Positions 1 to 15,000 of a stretch of 64,000 bases of DNA are shown here, piece after piece. The translations under genes were made by a program, and so were the position numbers. The notes beneath the pieces are model-generated. The model was not told the origin of the DNA and did no database searches. It saw only the letters and a list, made by a program, of their open reading frames with translations. The DNA is taken from NCBI RefSeq assembly GCF_040807025.1, contig NC_090964.1, forward strand, positions 7,433,214 through 7,497,213, read 5' to 3'. The number at the start of each line of letters is the position of its first letter. Position 1 is the stretch's first letter. This DNA comes from Struthio camelus (lineage: Eukaryota; Chordata; Aves; Struthioniformes; Struthionidae).

Positions 1-3000
1 CTTTCCCTTTTTCTCTATATTCTAGCTCTGGCAACGTTGCAGATGATAATTTTTTATTGGCTGGAATGCCTCCATTGTGCTGCAGAAGTATTGAGGGATC
101 CATATCAGATAATCCTTTGGCTGCTGCAATACCAAAAATAAAAAATATTTGGTTTATTAAATCAATCAATACTGTGTGACACACACAGAAGAATACTTAG
201 GTACACATTAATCATTTCTGCAGAAAACAACAATTATTAGAGTCTATCTTAATTTAGGGGGAAAAAAAACCAGAAGTCACATGGTATTTTAAGACTCGTT
301 TTCTCATTATAGGCAGGACACAGTAACCAAGGGATTTAGTAATAAATACGTCTTCATAGAGCACTAATAGACTAGATTAACGCAGCTGCTAATGAGGAAA
401 CTAAACAGTAGAAATGAATTGCCTTCTCTGTCATATTAACCATGGCCAAAACAAAATTATTTTCAGCTCCTCTGTTTCTAAGCTCACAATACCCTTAGCC
501 AAAACAACACAGACTAGTAAAGCTCTTCCTTAGTAGCCATTTTATTTCTTTTAATTGTAGATGACAGCAAACACATTAAGTAATAAGGATAACTTGCCTT
601 CCTCTGCCTCCCTCTCTTGCCTTTGTAGCATCTGTTGTTCTGGGGGTAGAGCTTGCTGGAGAAGCTGCATGTAGAATTCATTCTCTTTCTGCACTTCTTT
701 TTGTTTTCTTAAACGCATTTTGTAGCTGACGTAACTTTTAAAGCCAAAGCCCAAAGTCACAACAGGGTAGCCAATACTAGGAAAACAAAAACCAAAATGT
801 TATTAACTAGACTGTAACCACGTTAGAAAACTAATAAAAATGTGTAACTGTAAATGCATCTGGCTTACAAGTTTTTACAAAAAAGTGATACATAAAATGC
901 TTTTTGCTGAATTACAATAGTTCTACAGTTTGAAAACGTAGAGATTTCTTTGTCATGATAAAATTACAGCTACAATTCACTACAGAGAGCAATTAACTGT
1001 ATCATAAGTTAGAGGAATATGACACTGCAATTGCACCATGCATAGCAAAGGCAGCTTTCAGACAAGCACCAGACTAGGAAGTATGCATTTTTTAAAGAGA
1101 TAACAGCCAACTACAACAGAGGTTTCCAAGCTTTTTCCTAGAGGGCCATTTAAATTCGTGACATTAAGCTGGGAGATGAGTAACAAAATCCATCTGGAAC
1201 AGTGAAAGGAGAAACAGATCCTTAGTCTCCTCTCTTCACACCCCTCAGAACTGATGAGCACATCTCCTTTCTACCACTCTTTAAAGCACAGAAAAAACAA
1301 TGGTTCTGCAAAATACTGCCTCTGCAACAGGCCCTGCAACACCTTCTCAGTGCAGCGTAGCCTAAAAAACGAGAGTTGGAGAAACAGCTGAAACACACAG
1401 CTGCGGGGCTGCTGCATTTCTGGTGGGGACCAAAGCTGTCAGCCAGAGCGCGCTGCCATCACCCAGACCCAGCAGGGCTGGAAGTGACCCTGGAGTTCCT
1501 GCCTCAATAACCAGTTGCCTCTGTTGAAGATGGCTGCAATTAAGCCATCTTTTGTGGGCGACAAATGGCCTTTGTAAACTCCTGCTTTACAGGACTGACC
1601 TTGAAGATGTAAGTGAACAACTTCTAATCTCTAAACTTAGTTCTACCACTTATCTTACTGACAGATAGGATATGCAGAATTTTGCTTCCAACCAGACTCA
1701 GCTGTTCCATCTGGTGACAGGGATGACAGAAGTATAACAGAACTTTTGAATTAGTTTTCTCATATAGCAGCTTCACTGCACAGAATTTAAGTATTCTTAT
1801 TAACTTGTGACAACTGCAGCAATACAGGATGCTAGTAAATCATGCTAGTATTTTTATTAACAAGGATACTCAATCAATGGGCAAACGTTCCTGTATAAAA
1901 ATAAAAGCATCTCTGGCAAATATTTTAACAAAGCACAGTGAACTTACATTTTAAAGACTAAAGGTGCCCTAGATCAGGGAAAAACTCAGATGCAATCTAT
2001 ATTAACCATTAAAGTCTTCTCATTCTTTGCTTAGCAATAGCACTGTGCAAACTGGGGCTCTAAATATGCTACCAGAATGCAAGAATCATTTGCATATGCA
2101 TCTGACATTATCTCTGCCAGTGCTTCTTTTGTAATACTGCATAAAGCCAGCTGAGGCTACAATTCTAAAACTCTGATGACAAGCTTAAATGTTTGCATCC
2201 AATTCAGCAGCAGAAAGACCTTTCTCCAGAGCTCCTAAAGTGCTTTTGTAATCTATTATAGAACTTAATTAGTGTTTAAGGGATTTATTGTACAATGTAG
2301 ACACTATAAATTAAAGTGACAGATGTCTAATTTATTCAAGGCTGTATCATAGGGAACTGGACCAAATGACTCCATGAAAAGCAGGACCCATTTTAAACCT
2401 AGCCTGATCAGTGCATACTACACTAAAAACTTGCTGAGTAGAAGTTTATTTCTTCCAGATACAGACACTTCACAGTTAAGTCTTTTGCCTGAACTCACTG
2501 TCATCACCTCGAAAGAAGGAGTGTTATAACATCTTTTATTTTCTATCATGGTTTTCAACCTGAAGCTTTTCACATCCTGTAGTGAATTATGAAATCAGAC
2601 AGTCAGGAGAACCTCCCTCCCTTCCCCCCCCCCCCTTTTTTTTTTTTTGAGGGGAAGGAGAGGAGTCCTTTGTTACAGGAAAGGAAACCTTTCAAGCAAT
2701 GATTTTTTTCTCCTCAAAGGAGAAAAGAAATTTCATCCATTTATATCCAGAATTTTCATCCATTTATTTATTAACAGAATACATTAACTATTAGTGAAAA
2801 TATTTTTATGCTACTTCTTAAGTATTAAGTCATTATGTAAATGTAGAATTTGTAAATTGATGAAAAGAACTTTCCAGAAACGCTATGAATAACCTTGCTA
2901 CAAACACTTCAACTCCCTACAGCTCACAAGCATTGCATCTCCAGAAAGGTTGCACCTGGTTAATGGTTAGTATACATTTTGGATGGAATATTTAATGTCA

Positions 3001-6000
3001 AGTAGGGGCAGGCAGGGGGAAAACCAACCATCCAAACCTTCAACCAAAATAAAAAGCCCTAAATATTTATTTATCTGGTAATAAAAAGGTTATTAAGAAC
3101 GAGGGGAAGTCTACTTACCAGTGTGCTGCAAAAGGACGACAAAGGTCTACGTGGAAGTTTTTTAAATCTTTAAATCTAATTGCTGCTTCAATATAAACAA
3201 AAAGTATCCACAGTGATACTGTTGGTAAACATACACCCCTCTCTATTGAAAGAAGAGAAGAAAAAAGAAAAAAAAAAAAAGAGAGAAGCCTGAGTAATAT
3301 ATTACAAGAAGCAGATACTGATACTTTTAAGTTATTTTTAAAAGATTCCAAAAGTCAAAGGACATTTTCAGTCAGACATGTATGGAATTGTAAGAGTTTT
3401 TGCAGAATAAAGTATCTAGGGGGTCTTATTTAAAAACAGCTCTAAACTTTTCTCTCATTATCTTGCTTTAGTACTTTTGCAAGGCACCAATGAAAAATAA
3501 CAGATGCACAACTAACGAAATAACTTGGCACAAAACCCTATATAGAGAAGGAACGCAAATGGAAGAGACTGCAGAAGATGAGGTAATGTTATAGCTTGTG
3601 ATCTTTGAATCAGAGAAGTGGTAAGCTTAGACTACTTTTTCTCTCCAAGTTAGGTATATCTTAGTGCCAGATGTGAGCAATTCAGCTGAGAAAATATAAG
3701 TGAGTAAGCACAAAACTAGTTAGTCCATATACAGTAATGCAGACAACAGTCTGACTCAAACTCTACAATAGGGGAGGGAACCTTTATGACGCTGTGTTGA
3801 TTTCTCTAACACTACTGATGAGAATGTAAAATAGTAGCCATGCAAAAGAAAGGTGTTAATCCTCTTGGCCAGTGGAAAACTGATGGTACACTGCGGTCTT
3901 TTGAACAGTTTCCCTGTGCATAAATGAGAAACCCATATAAGCAACACTCAGCTTACAGGGACTGGGAAGGAAGGGAAGAAAAATCATAAACTGCAAAGTT
4001 GTAGCCAGATGTCAGCTAGATAGACACACCACCTAAAAGGGACATAACTTCCTCAAAAAAAAAAAAAAAAAAAAGTCAAGAGCAAGTTCCCATCAACTTA
4101 GATGAGCATTTAAAAAGATGAATTCCCAAGGTTGTAGTGAATTAAAATATCAAAAGAGCTCACTAGCTAAAGTTAAAACTGTCCCATCAGGTTTTTGCTT
4201 TGGGTTTCTAAACATTAACTCTGAGAAGAACAACTTCAGACAATACCGTAACATCTTAACACAGTCCTAAAAATAGCTCTAGATTTTTTACATATTTTAA
4301 ATCGGGCAGCAACTGGGTTCACAGTCTCTTCCATTAGCTCCCACATTGCCATTATTATAAATGACTAATTTGTCAGAAAGATGACTGCTTTCACCAGTAA
4401 GCTGAGAAACGATCCACGCTATCTTGCAAATTCTTGTGAGCTGATTGCAAGTCTAACGCCAAATATTACAAAAACCCAGGATCCCAAGGGCTTGGGCAGG
4501 GAGAAATTAACTTTAAAAAAGTTGAAAGTTTTATTGCTAAAATTTTTGACCGAGGAAAGACAAACGCATAACCCACGCCAAGTCTTAATGCTCATGCAAA
4601 CTAAAAAAAAACCAAAAAACCCCAATCCCCAGCCAAAAATCTCCAAACCACAGGATTTAAAAAAAAAAAAAAATTCTAAAAAAAGATTTTTCCCCACGTG
4701 TCTCAAACCGTTGGGGCAGCCATTACTGCATCTGCAGCAAGTTAGTAACAAAAAATTGATGTCACCAGCCTTTGTGCTCAGAACCTGAATCAAGTGGCAC
4801 AGAGATTTTACTAATAAACATTTAAACTATAAATATGATAATAATATTTTGCTTTTTCAAAAAAACCCCCAATTTTAACAACAAGTTAGTCAAGTAGAAG
4901 GAAAGGTTTAATACTGTTTCACAAAACTTTTTGTATGCGCTCAGTATTTCTTGAAGGGCTGCAGAGTGTTTGGAGGTCATGCAGATATTCTTTAGCGTCC
5001 AGGAATTCCTAATTATACACTTTCAGTTCCAATAGCCAACCTTTAATGATTACAGCAAGAGTCACTCAGAGATGTATCAAGTGCAAATCAGCATACTAAG
5101 GATAGCATAAGAACACTTTATTTAACCTGTAACAAAGTCCCTTAAAACATATGCAGCAACAAATAGAAGAGGGTTTCTACATACCACTAAAAATTATAAG
5201 ATATGTATTCAAATCAGTAAGTTGTAATTAAAGAAAAGTGACCTACCTGTGTGCCAGACATACTGTACCCATACATATGTGCTGGCAGCAAAAAACAGCC
5301 ATTGTATTGGTATGAAGAGCAGACATATTATATTTGACGTGAATGCTACACAAACAAAAAATACTGAAAAGGCCTAAAAGAAAGGAGGGGAGGGAGGGAG
5401 AAGGAGAGTGTTTCAGTTATTCCAGCAAATATTACCACTTTATTTATTAATGGTGACACTACAGAGATTGCAACATAGAAAGGCCAGTAGCGTTTATTAT
5501 CAGGACAAAGAAATGGAGCGGTCTAACCAATGGCAGTACAGACATATCCAATTAAGAGAGAGAGTGCGCAACTCAGGAATAAAAGGTCCTGCCCACTCTT
5601 CCAGTGAGTCTCAAAACAGCTATGTTTATCTCTTATTATTTTGTTTGAAGATTTCATTTACCCTGTTGATGTAGTATTATTGAAACTATATTATTCCTTC
5701 TGACAAAGGAAATCAGCAGTGTCATTTACTTTCAGAAAAAGTAGTAAATACTTAAATAAGCAAGCACACCCATATTACATTAAAGAAAATAAGCCCTCTT
5801 ACTCAGGGATCTATACCAATTCACTAGTAACAGAAATTCAAGGTATTTGGCTATAGTGAAAAACGTGATAGCTATATACTTCACTTCCATTTGCCAAAGA
5901 CTAAATAGGCAGTCTGACTTAAGCCAAGATCCCATATTAGCCATGTAGTCACTTGAAAATTCCTCCTCTTGAGAAAACGCTCAGCGGAACTACTAAGTTA

Positions 6001-9000
6001 GCTGTATAAGATACTATATGTCCTAAAACATTGCAGGATTTTCCTACAAAGGAACCGTGATTTTAGGTTATACATACCAAACCCTGGTATCTGAAGGAAT
6101 CGTAAACGCTCCTGATGAAGAGCCAGAACGGCCACAGATACTCAAATCTGAACTCCAGGACAAAGTCTGCCAACAGTACTAGCGCCCACACTACTAGGAA
6201 CTTCAGATACAGAAACGTACTGCAATTAAAAAAAAAAAGTAGCATTAGGTCTGTATTTCTGATAAAGAGATATAGAAACTATATGACTTTTTTTTTTTCC
6301 CCTCAGTGCAGGAATAAAAGTATAGACAACTGTAACGTAGGTAAGAGTCTTTCATGCAAAATGATTTTACAAAATAAGGAGTTTTATTATTACATTAAAA
6401 TAGGACTGCTCTAATGGAGTTAACTATATTCAATTACCCCCCCTCCCCTTTTTAAGTGGCAAAAAATGGAAGGCTTTCTGCTCTTACAAGATATTCAGTG
6501 ACAATCTCTCTTTAGCTCTGCACCATATTTTTACAAGTGAAGTTTTGCAAATAGGTATGTTGTCACAGCTGAAATGCTTCTTTTCTGGTTTACATTCTCG
6601 TATTTGGAGTTCAGAAACTTCCATATCCCCTTGACAAACAGGCTGCAGATATTCAGTCATTTGCCACATTTATTTAAACACAGACATACTGCAACATCAA
6701 TAAATCCAGACATATTTTAAGCCTACATCAATAAGGAAGGGTATTTTGATATTGAGATGTGAAGGAGTTGCTTTTGAAGATATCCGTTTTAAAAGAAATA
6801 CATTCATTTTAAATAATAGAAAAACAGAGGCACATGTGATTTGAGGCCAGACAGTCTAACTTCTTTTTCTGATTATTTCAGAGCCACGATCCCTTATTCC
6901 TAGTCCTGCATTTTGAACCACTGGAAAACGTTTATCCACTATGGAGCTCAAAATATTTTGAGATAATCACTGGTTAATACAGTAGCACTTGAGAGAATAG
7001 ATCAATCTGTTCTGTTGCAGAGAAGGAAGCAAAAAGCCTCTTCCCTCAAAACCCAGCGCCCAGAGATCCAGTATGTTACTCCAATTCCCCAAAGTGCAAC
7101 TACCTTTTTGCACTGTATTGGCTCATGTAACAAGAGGTTTAATTTTTTTTCCCCTTCCCTAAATCAAGGGCGGTTTTTCCTATTAATAACTTCTTTTTCC
7201 TCCTGTATCATACTACCAGCATCATCAGTGGAACTCTGCCCTGGGATGTTTACTGATAAATTGCCAAGGATTAGCATGTACAAGGCTAGGCAGGGCTCAC
7301 TCAAGTTTCTGCACTGTTCATAGACACGTGGCTTACTGGAAAAGTTGTTTGGAGCTTCTTAAAAGACACCAAATAAAAAACTTGTATGAAGAGTGTTCCA
7401 AACAAGCAAACGCTTATAAGCAACTGAACTACTGCTCGTCAAATTTATTAAGAGTCAGTGATAGGCGGTAAGCTTTCTACTTCTCATCAGACAGAACACT
7501 CTGCTCCATTTAATTAAGATACCATAAGGTTACTTTATCAAGATGATAAAGTAAATTATCACAGAAAGAGAAGTCATTATTACTCTTTTTTTTTAAGTTT
7601 ATTTTTATTGGTCTCACTAATACATTCACATGAGTACATGCTATAAATCAGTATGAACTAAAGAAAGACTTTACCTGCAGTCTAAGAAATAAGCAAATAT
7701 TCCTACACTTAACCCATCTCTGTATGCCCCCACCCACTTTTTGAAAGTGTTTTCCTCATTTAGAGTACAATCTGAAAAACACTATTCTGCACCTGGAGTT
7801 TGACATAACAGGACTGGAAAAAAAACTTAAGAACTTCCTGTAGTATTTTCAATGGAAACAAAGTTAATGACACATCCACCTTGAAAAATTAAGGCATTTT
7901 TCAATGGTTACAGAACTGTCCCCAGCCACGTAGTCAAAAAGTACTCTTAGGGAACAATGAAACTATAGAATAGGCATTAAAAAAAAAAAATCTAAACGGT
8001 AACATTTGTCCTAGTTGGTTATGCTCACGTATGCTGCTGTACTCTTTTTTAAAGTTCTAAATCCTTAACAAATATCTGTAAGAAGCAGCTGCGTTCAGCA
8101 GTCCTCAGAGAACACCTAGGTGCAAACGGCACCAGACACCGGGTTCTGCAGTCACAACTACGTTCGCTTTGACCATGCTGGTGCATTGTATGCGTGCAGC
8201 TCTAACAGTTGAGAAAAAAAAAACATATGAAGGCATTGCTTAGAAGCAATCATTATTCTGTCTGTTTAGTTGGAAAAGCTGTTACGTTGTGTAGGCATTT
8301 TTTCCTGGGTTAAAGTTATGGCTATTGTGTACTTTTCTGCTACTAAAATCCATAAAGAGAATACGTTTTTCCTAACAAATTAAGAGTTGTCAGAACTAAT
8401 GCCTTTCAATTGTAAAGTGCTACTCTAAATTAAAGCATTTGCTGAAGAAGAGTTTTGTAGTACAGACATTAAAGTAATTCCTAATACTAAACTCATATCA
8501 AATCTGAATGCCATGCTGACTTTTCTTACCTTTTAAAGTGGAATTGTAACAATTCAAAATATGTAATAAGGTTTTCACAACAACATTAAAGAGTCTACTT
8601 CTCAATCATCTAAACTACTCAAAAGCAATTAAGAGTTTTATGAATACAAGACTAAGACATAAGAAAGTTATTTCCTTTTATAAAGGACCTCATCTACGTA
8701 CACAGGCCTCAACAGTAGTTTACCGTTGTGTAATATATTCTACATATGCATTCATCTGCACAAGACCACACTTATATCCACATACTTACATGAAATATTT
8801 TAGAAGATAATCCCTCAGACTACACTTAATCAGTCGGTTTTGGACACCAACAATCCCCCCTTCAACATTTTCAACATTAAAGTCTGTATACAGAGGACTG
8901 CATCAATGTCAGAGACTGCAGTCTAGCATAGCTAAACACTCAACCCTAGCTTAAAAATTGGTATAGGTAGCAACCTACTGACATCAGCTCCCTGCTCACG

Positions 9001-12000
9001 ATAGACAAGTTTTACCCACTGTGCTGAGCTTCCACGCTGCTACAGTTACACAGCTAGTTTAAAACTCGCTCGAGTCTCTTTGCCGTAGACTGCAGTCTGC
9101 AGATGGCAATGATTCTTAGTAGGAGGAGGAAAGAAATGCAGATCTTGATTTCCCTTATTCCATACAGGTATGCCGCACACCAAGATTTGCTGTCTGTGAC
9201 AAGTATTATTGCCTAATGCACAGTTTATAAGTTAATTTACAAATGCTTGGTGAACACACACCTCTTCAATGAACGTTTACATTAGCTGTACCTGCAAGAG
9301 GTCCAGTCAGAATGAAACCCAAAAGAAAAACAGGCTAATAGACCTCTTTTTTGACAGGCAAACCCCTATTCTGTTATCTTGCTTCATACGACAGACTGTT
9401 CAAATAATATGACATGAATGAAGTTACTAATAAAATTTAGCAACAGCCCTCCTCCCCTTCTCTGTTTTGCACTCGTCACTTTTACTTCATCTTTGCTCTT
9501 CAAGCTCGTGATTCCTTCTAGACGCTATTCCTCTGTTCAGTGCTTTCCTACTGTTATCTAGTCAGCATCCCCACTGCGCCTCCCCTCCAGTATGCTCATC
9601 CTACGAGCCAGACAGCTGATGATGCTCCTTTGGAATCCAGCGCCAGCCGTTAGTTGTCCGTGAACCTCTGAAATTCATTGATCTTTCTGGGCACATCCAC
9701 ACATTTCTCCAGTCTTGATAGCTGCTGCGTCAGTATCCTCACTTAGAGATAATACTCACTAGACAGAAGTGCTTTCTAACCTGAGTAACCCTTATATTAA
9801 AAATGCTCAAATATATTCCATGGTACACCTTTTAATTCTGAGTTTGTTCTCGATACAGGAGGAAAAAGACTGTATGCCTAAACTGGTTGTGGATAGATAA
9901 CCTAAATTTTAGGCATTTAATTTTCTGGTCTGATACATCAAAAAAAGCTGACTTCAGTGATCTGCCCAAGGTTTAAGAAGGGCAGGGCTTTCCCTATAAA
10001 ACTGGCATATGGTATCTAATCTTGCAGGGTAATACACGATGGAGGGAGGAAGAAAAAAAAAGACCCACATTAATGAGAGAAATATAGTACTGAACTGGAA
10101 GGACTAGTGATTAGATTATAGTACCGCAAGTTCTGTGGAACATCAGTTGATTGCTAATATATACTGAACTTAAAGATTTATTCATAACTGCACAGTGACT
10201 ATGTTCCTCCTTTGAATTTTCAAACAATTAATTTTCCTCCCCCTGCCCCCTTCCCCAAGTACCAGATGCCATTTCCCTTTTTTTTTTTTTTTTGCTGCTT
10301 CTTCTTTGTTCTCTTTTTACTGCCCTGTACAACAGATATTGTTCTTGCTGGAAGGTAAAAGCATTCAAAAATATCACTGGAAAAACAATCAAGTATCCAA
10401 AATCCAAACTGGTACCAAACTAAGCCTCTATTCTATCTCTTTATTATCAGCAAGTTCCACAGGGTGCAAAGTGAATCTTCACAGAATTGAGGGTATGTTT
10501 CATTTTGCAGCCTGACTCTCACAATATAAAGGAGGGGAAGGCATCTTGAGACTGGCAGGGTGCCAAATGCAGAGGTAGGCTTTAGAAAGGTGAAGTTTAG
10601 CATGCATGTGAAATTACTGAAGAGTCAACAAGCAAGATCTCAAGGTTATCCAACCAATGCCAAACAGAATATTTGGATTGCTTAGAGAATATCAGCAGAG
10701 ATCTTCAAATGAAAAAGCATTATAAATACATAGATGTGTATGAGCTTATTTGTATGCAATTGCATATACGTAAGAGAATTTTTAGTAGATATAAAAGCGG
10801 TATAGAAGAGGATAGCAAAAAGTAGTATAGAAGAGGATAGCAAGTGTGCAAAAGGGAAAACATAACTGCTGGGATGTGGTATGCATGCTGGAAACTATTA
10901 TGTGAAATACTTGCCAAGTGCATTTTCCAAAAGGAAGATACATTTAAAGAACCCCAGGAAACCTCCCTGACTACCTATTTAGAAGGGAAGACAAAATAGA
11001 AAAGCTATAGATCTCTTACAGTAATTCTGGAAGCAAGTGTAACAGATTAGCTGAACCAGAGGCAGATAATCAGCAATCAGTATTGTAGTACTGAAACAAG
11101 AGAAACTGTTAGACCACTGTGGTAACTCAGCTGAAAATACCAGAGTCCAGAACACAAAATAAAGCAAGGGGAACTGCAGCGTACAGGGGAATGAAAGCCA
11201 CTGGCAGAGAGAAGCAATATTACGTGTACCATCGGGGCTGACATAGTAGAACACATTTAAAACTTAAGCTAAATTAGATTTGAGACCTGAATTTAACTTA
11301 AGGTCATAAAAGGTAGTACTGTTGGTTTGTTACAGACCTCCAGGGCAACACAAGAAAAAGTGTTTTTTCCCAGTATCGGAAGCTATTAAAAAAAAAAAAG
11401 TGCCAGAATAAATCAATAGGAAGAATCATTACGGATTTAAGAAAAAGAAAAAAAGAGCCTAAAAAGAGGCCACATTCCTGGAGTTAGCATGGACTGTTTT
11501 TTCCTTACAGTTTATTCAGGCATCAGCAGACTGAACATCATAGTCCTTGGAAATAAGCCGCATCAGAAGTTAGGTGGCACACAGAATCAAACGAGCGTCT
11601 CAGCGAAGGGATCGTGACACCAAGAAATGCTGCCCAGTATATTAGTTGCCCAGGGGCACAGACCGCCTCTATCCCATGAGGGGGGATCTCAGTAACCACT
11701 TGGAGATTACAGACACATACACATCCTCCGAGGTATTTATTTGGCTGCAATTCCAGGTAATGCCTGTGATAAAGGAAAATATAGAGGGCTAAAAAAAAAA
11801 AAAATCCTAATACTAAAGGAACAAAAAATGTTGACGTACTACTGTCAGGAAATTGATGATACATCGCAAAAGTCAGCTGACATGGAAATTAAGCCAATTG
11901 CAATGATTGCATGGGGAATTCATCTCAGAACTTAATCAGCTGCAAAACTGGTATCAAGTGCCAATGTGACTGAGTAGAGCCAAAACATGCCGTATCAGCA

Positions 12001-15000
12001 ATAAAGCTGAAGGATTTTAAATACATCAAGGATGAAGTCTGTGAAGACTATTATAAAGGAGCAGTTACAAGTCAACTTTAATTGCTTAAGTTTAATGGAT
12101 GCAATGAATAATGCAATTAACAATTAAGGTTTTAATACATGCACAATGTCAAAGGTATAAGTTATTAATCACTCAAACATTATAAAATTATGGCAACAGG
12201 TATCTTAAAAAGTATAAAGGCAAAGTTTTAAACATACACTGTGGAAATAACAACTGATCTTGTAATTCCTTCCATCAGTTCATTGTTTTGGGAGATTTAT
12301 TGGAAATACAGTTATGCTTTAATTTATAATAATGTTCTTTCCAAAGGTACTGTAAGTACTTCTAAATAGTAAGAGTCTTTATCATGTTTGCACATTATAT
12401 TAGATTCATCAAGTTTTCACAGCACCTTCATCAAGGTTCATAGTACCTTAACAGGCAGGTAGCAATAATCATTTTAAGCTGTGATACTGCACCACTGGCA
12501 TCCAAGGCTTCACTTGCAGTACACAAGAGCAAAGCTGCTAACGGCAGTGCTGGCATGCCATATTATGCAGCACTTAAATACAGCCTGAAGTAGCTTAAAA
12601 CTGTAGATGGGGAGCGAGACTAAATTGAAAGGAGAGGGAAAAAAAGGCAAAAAGCAGGTAGAAGAAAAGACAGCAGGAGGAAAAAAACAGTGCAAATAGG
12701 AGCAGGGAGGGCAGCTGTTGAAAATTTCATGGGAAAGGAGAGGAAAAAAAGATTGGTCAGGAATGACTTTGAAATTTTTCTGAAAGGCTAAAGTCAAACA
12801 GTCTGTTTAATTTAGGGAATGGATGCTGGAGAAAGTACTGTAAGCAGTATAGCTCCATAATTTCAGATTAGAAAGGCTGTAAACCTTAAGGTGAACTTGT
12901 TAAAAAGGACGCTGCAGAAGTTGGTTAAAAAAAAAAAAAAAGTAATACTCAGGGAGACAGCATATTCACATTTTTCAATGCAACCCAAGATTTTATATTT
13001 CTAACAATCTGTTCTGCAATTATAAGCTGTTTTTCTATCATTTCTCATAAGCTGTTTCAGATTTACACATGTAGCCAGTCTCCATCCTCAGAGTCTTACT
13101 CCGGGACAATTCTTTCATTCCTTCAAGCGTTCCAAAACACTTCAGCTTTGCAAGTCTCAACTACGTTCACATATAGGTATTTCTGACAGCTGTGACTAGC
13201 TCTGCATTGAAAGACTGAAGAAGGAATGAGGATAGGAAGATTGGCCCTAGGTTAAAAAGCAAAAAAAAAAATCCTAGAAGAGTTAAGTATATCAATCACG
13301 CTATTTGTTTAGCTCAGCTGCTTTGTCTGTATCATTACCATATTACCTACTGATAACTGCATTTACTGGGTTTGCGTATCCTGATAGTCACAATTAAGAT
13401 AAGTTGAGTAAATAACTACAGTAATTACAAGAATTTAGAAATCTATAGTTATATGAGAAGCTACCTGTGTATAATCATAACCTACCAAATTACGTGGGGG
13501 TAGAAAAAGAAGAAGGGCAGCAAAAGATATAAGAGAAGAGACCATAACCCATATAAAAGTTATTCTCTCTCTGGTTAGATTTACAGAGAGGCAAGCCTTC
13601 ATGCTGGCTTCTCTTTTCTTTCTGTGGGACAGTATTTTAAAATTGCTGACTACTCCTGCTTATCAGAATGCTGTGTGAAATAAAGGCTAAAAACCCTATT
13701 TTTGAAATAAATCATTCCATGAGAAATTACTACAAGGAGCCTCGTGTCTCTATTAGTCGTATATGCAGCTACTACAGTTGTACATGCAACTCTGAACACG
13801 TTCACCTGATGTTCTTCTCATCCTTTTCTGTTTTCCTTGCCTTCTCTCACCACCTTTCCATGCAGTCAGCTCAAAGGTAATGCTATTTTAAATGTCTTTT
13901 GAAAAGCAAGCAATTATGTAAGGAATTGCTTACATTTAAATTATTTTCAGGAAACTAATCATCTTTAATATTAAACTTCTAAGCAACAGAGAGTATTGCT
14001 TTAACATTCCAAATACTATTTTCTCAAAAACTGGGACTCTAAAGCAACAAGATACTCTCTATTCTCAAGCAGAGATTCATTATAACTAGGATAAGTTGTG
14101 CTTTGTTACAACTTTGTTAGAGTCAAAGCTCACTATTAACTAGTTTCCTTATGTAAAGCTAACTATAACTATATACATTTGCTCAAGTCATTAGTTACTG
14201 CATATATAAAACTCAACTGAAACTACAGACAGAAATGGGACGTTAGCCTTACCATAACTTTCAAAACTCAGTTTTATAGCCTCTCCCACAATGAGCTCCT
14301 CTTTAATCAAAGATACACAATCATTGTATTTGATATCCAAGTTGGCATACTTACACACTCAAGGAATAGAAAGCTCCAAAATACTCTTTGCAATGTTTGA
14401 AATGTGCCCACCTGAAACAAATGGTTAGGCATCTGTGTTTTTTACATGCAGACATGTTTGCATCTGCATGTAAAAAACTGGAAACCACGCATGTAATTTA
14501 AGGTCCAGGTACATCCTGTGCCTAAGAACGTGTGCATCGTTTCACTACGATTTTCTTTATGAAGTGGATTGTTTTAAGCCAGCCTCCCCGAACAATCGAG
14601 TCATAACTCGGGCAATTACACGGCCCACAGATGGCTCTCAGGAAAAGTTGCCTACTTTCAGGGGTTTCAGAAGCCTGTCTCGTTTCAGGGCTCGGGGGCC
14701 GGGCACGGGCGCAAGGCCGCCCCCCTCTCCTCCAGGCGTTACTGGCGCAGGCTCCTCGGCGCGCCCCGCACCGCTCCGCCATCCCTCGCCCGCCCCCGCC
14801 GCGGGAGCCACGGCGCGGAGCAGGTGCCACCTCCACCGCCACGTGAAAAAAAGCAACTATCGGAGCAGCAGCGGCCGCACCGCCACGGCGAGGGGCTTCA
14901 CCACCGCGGCGGCGGAGGAGGAGAGGGGGGGCGGCACACGCACACTCGCTCCGGCCCCTCCCCGCCCCGCAGCCGGCCGCGCGCGGCGGGGAGGCTGCCG

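Noticed and set aside
4381-4793. Lysine-rich plus frame and phenylalanine-rich minus frame in MACO1 intron 3
   Set aside because: Both are translations of A-rich low-complexity DNA on opposite strands.
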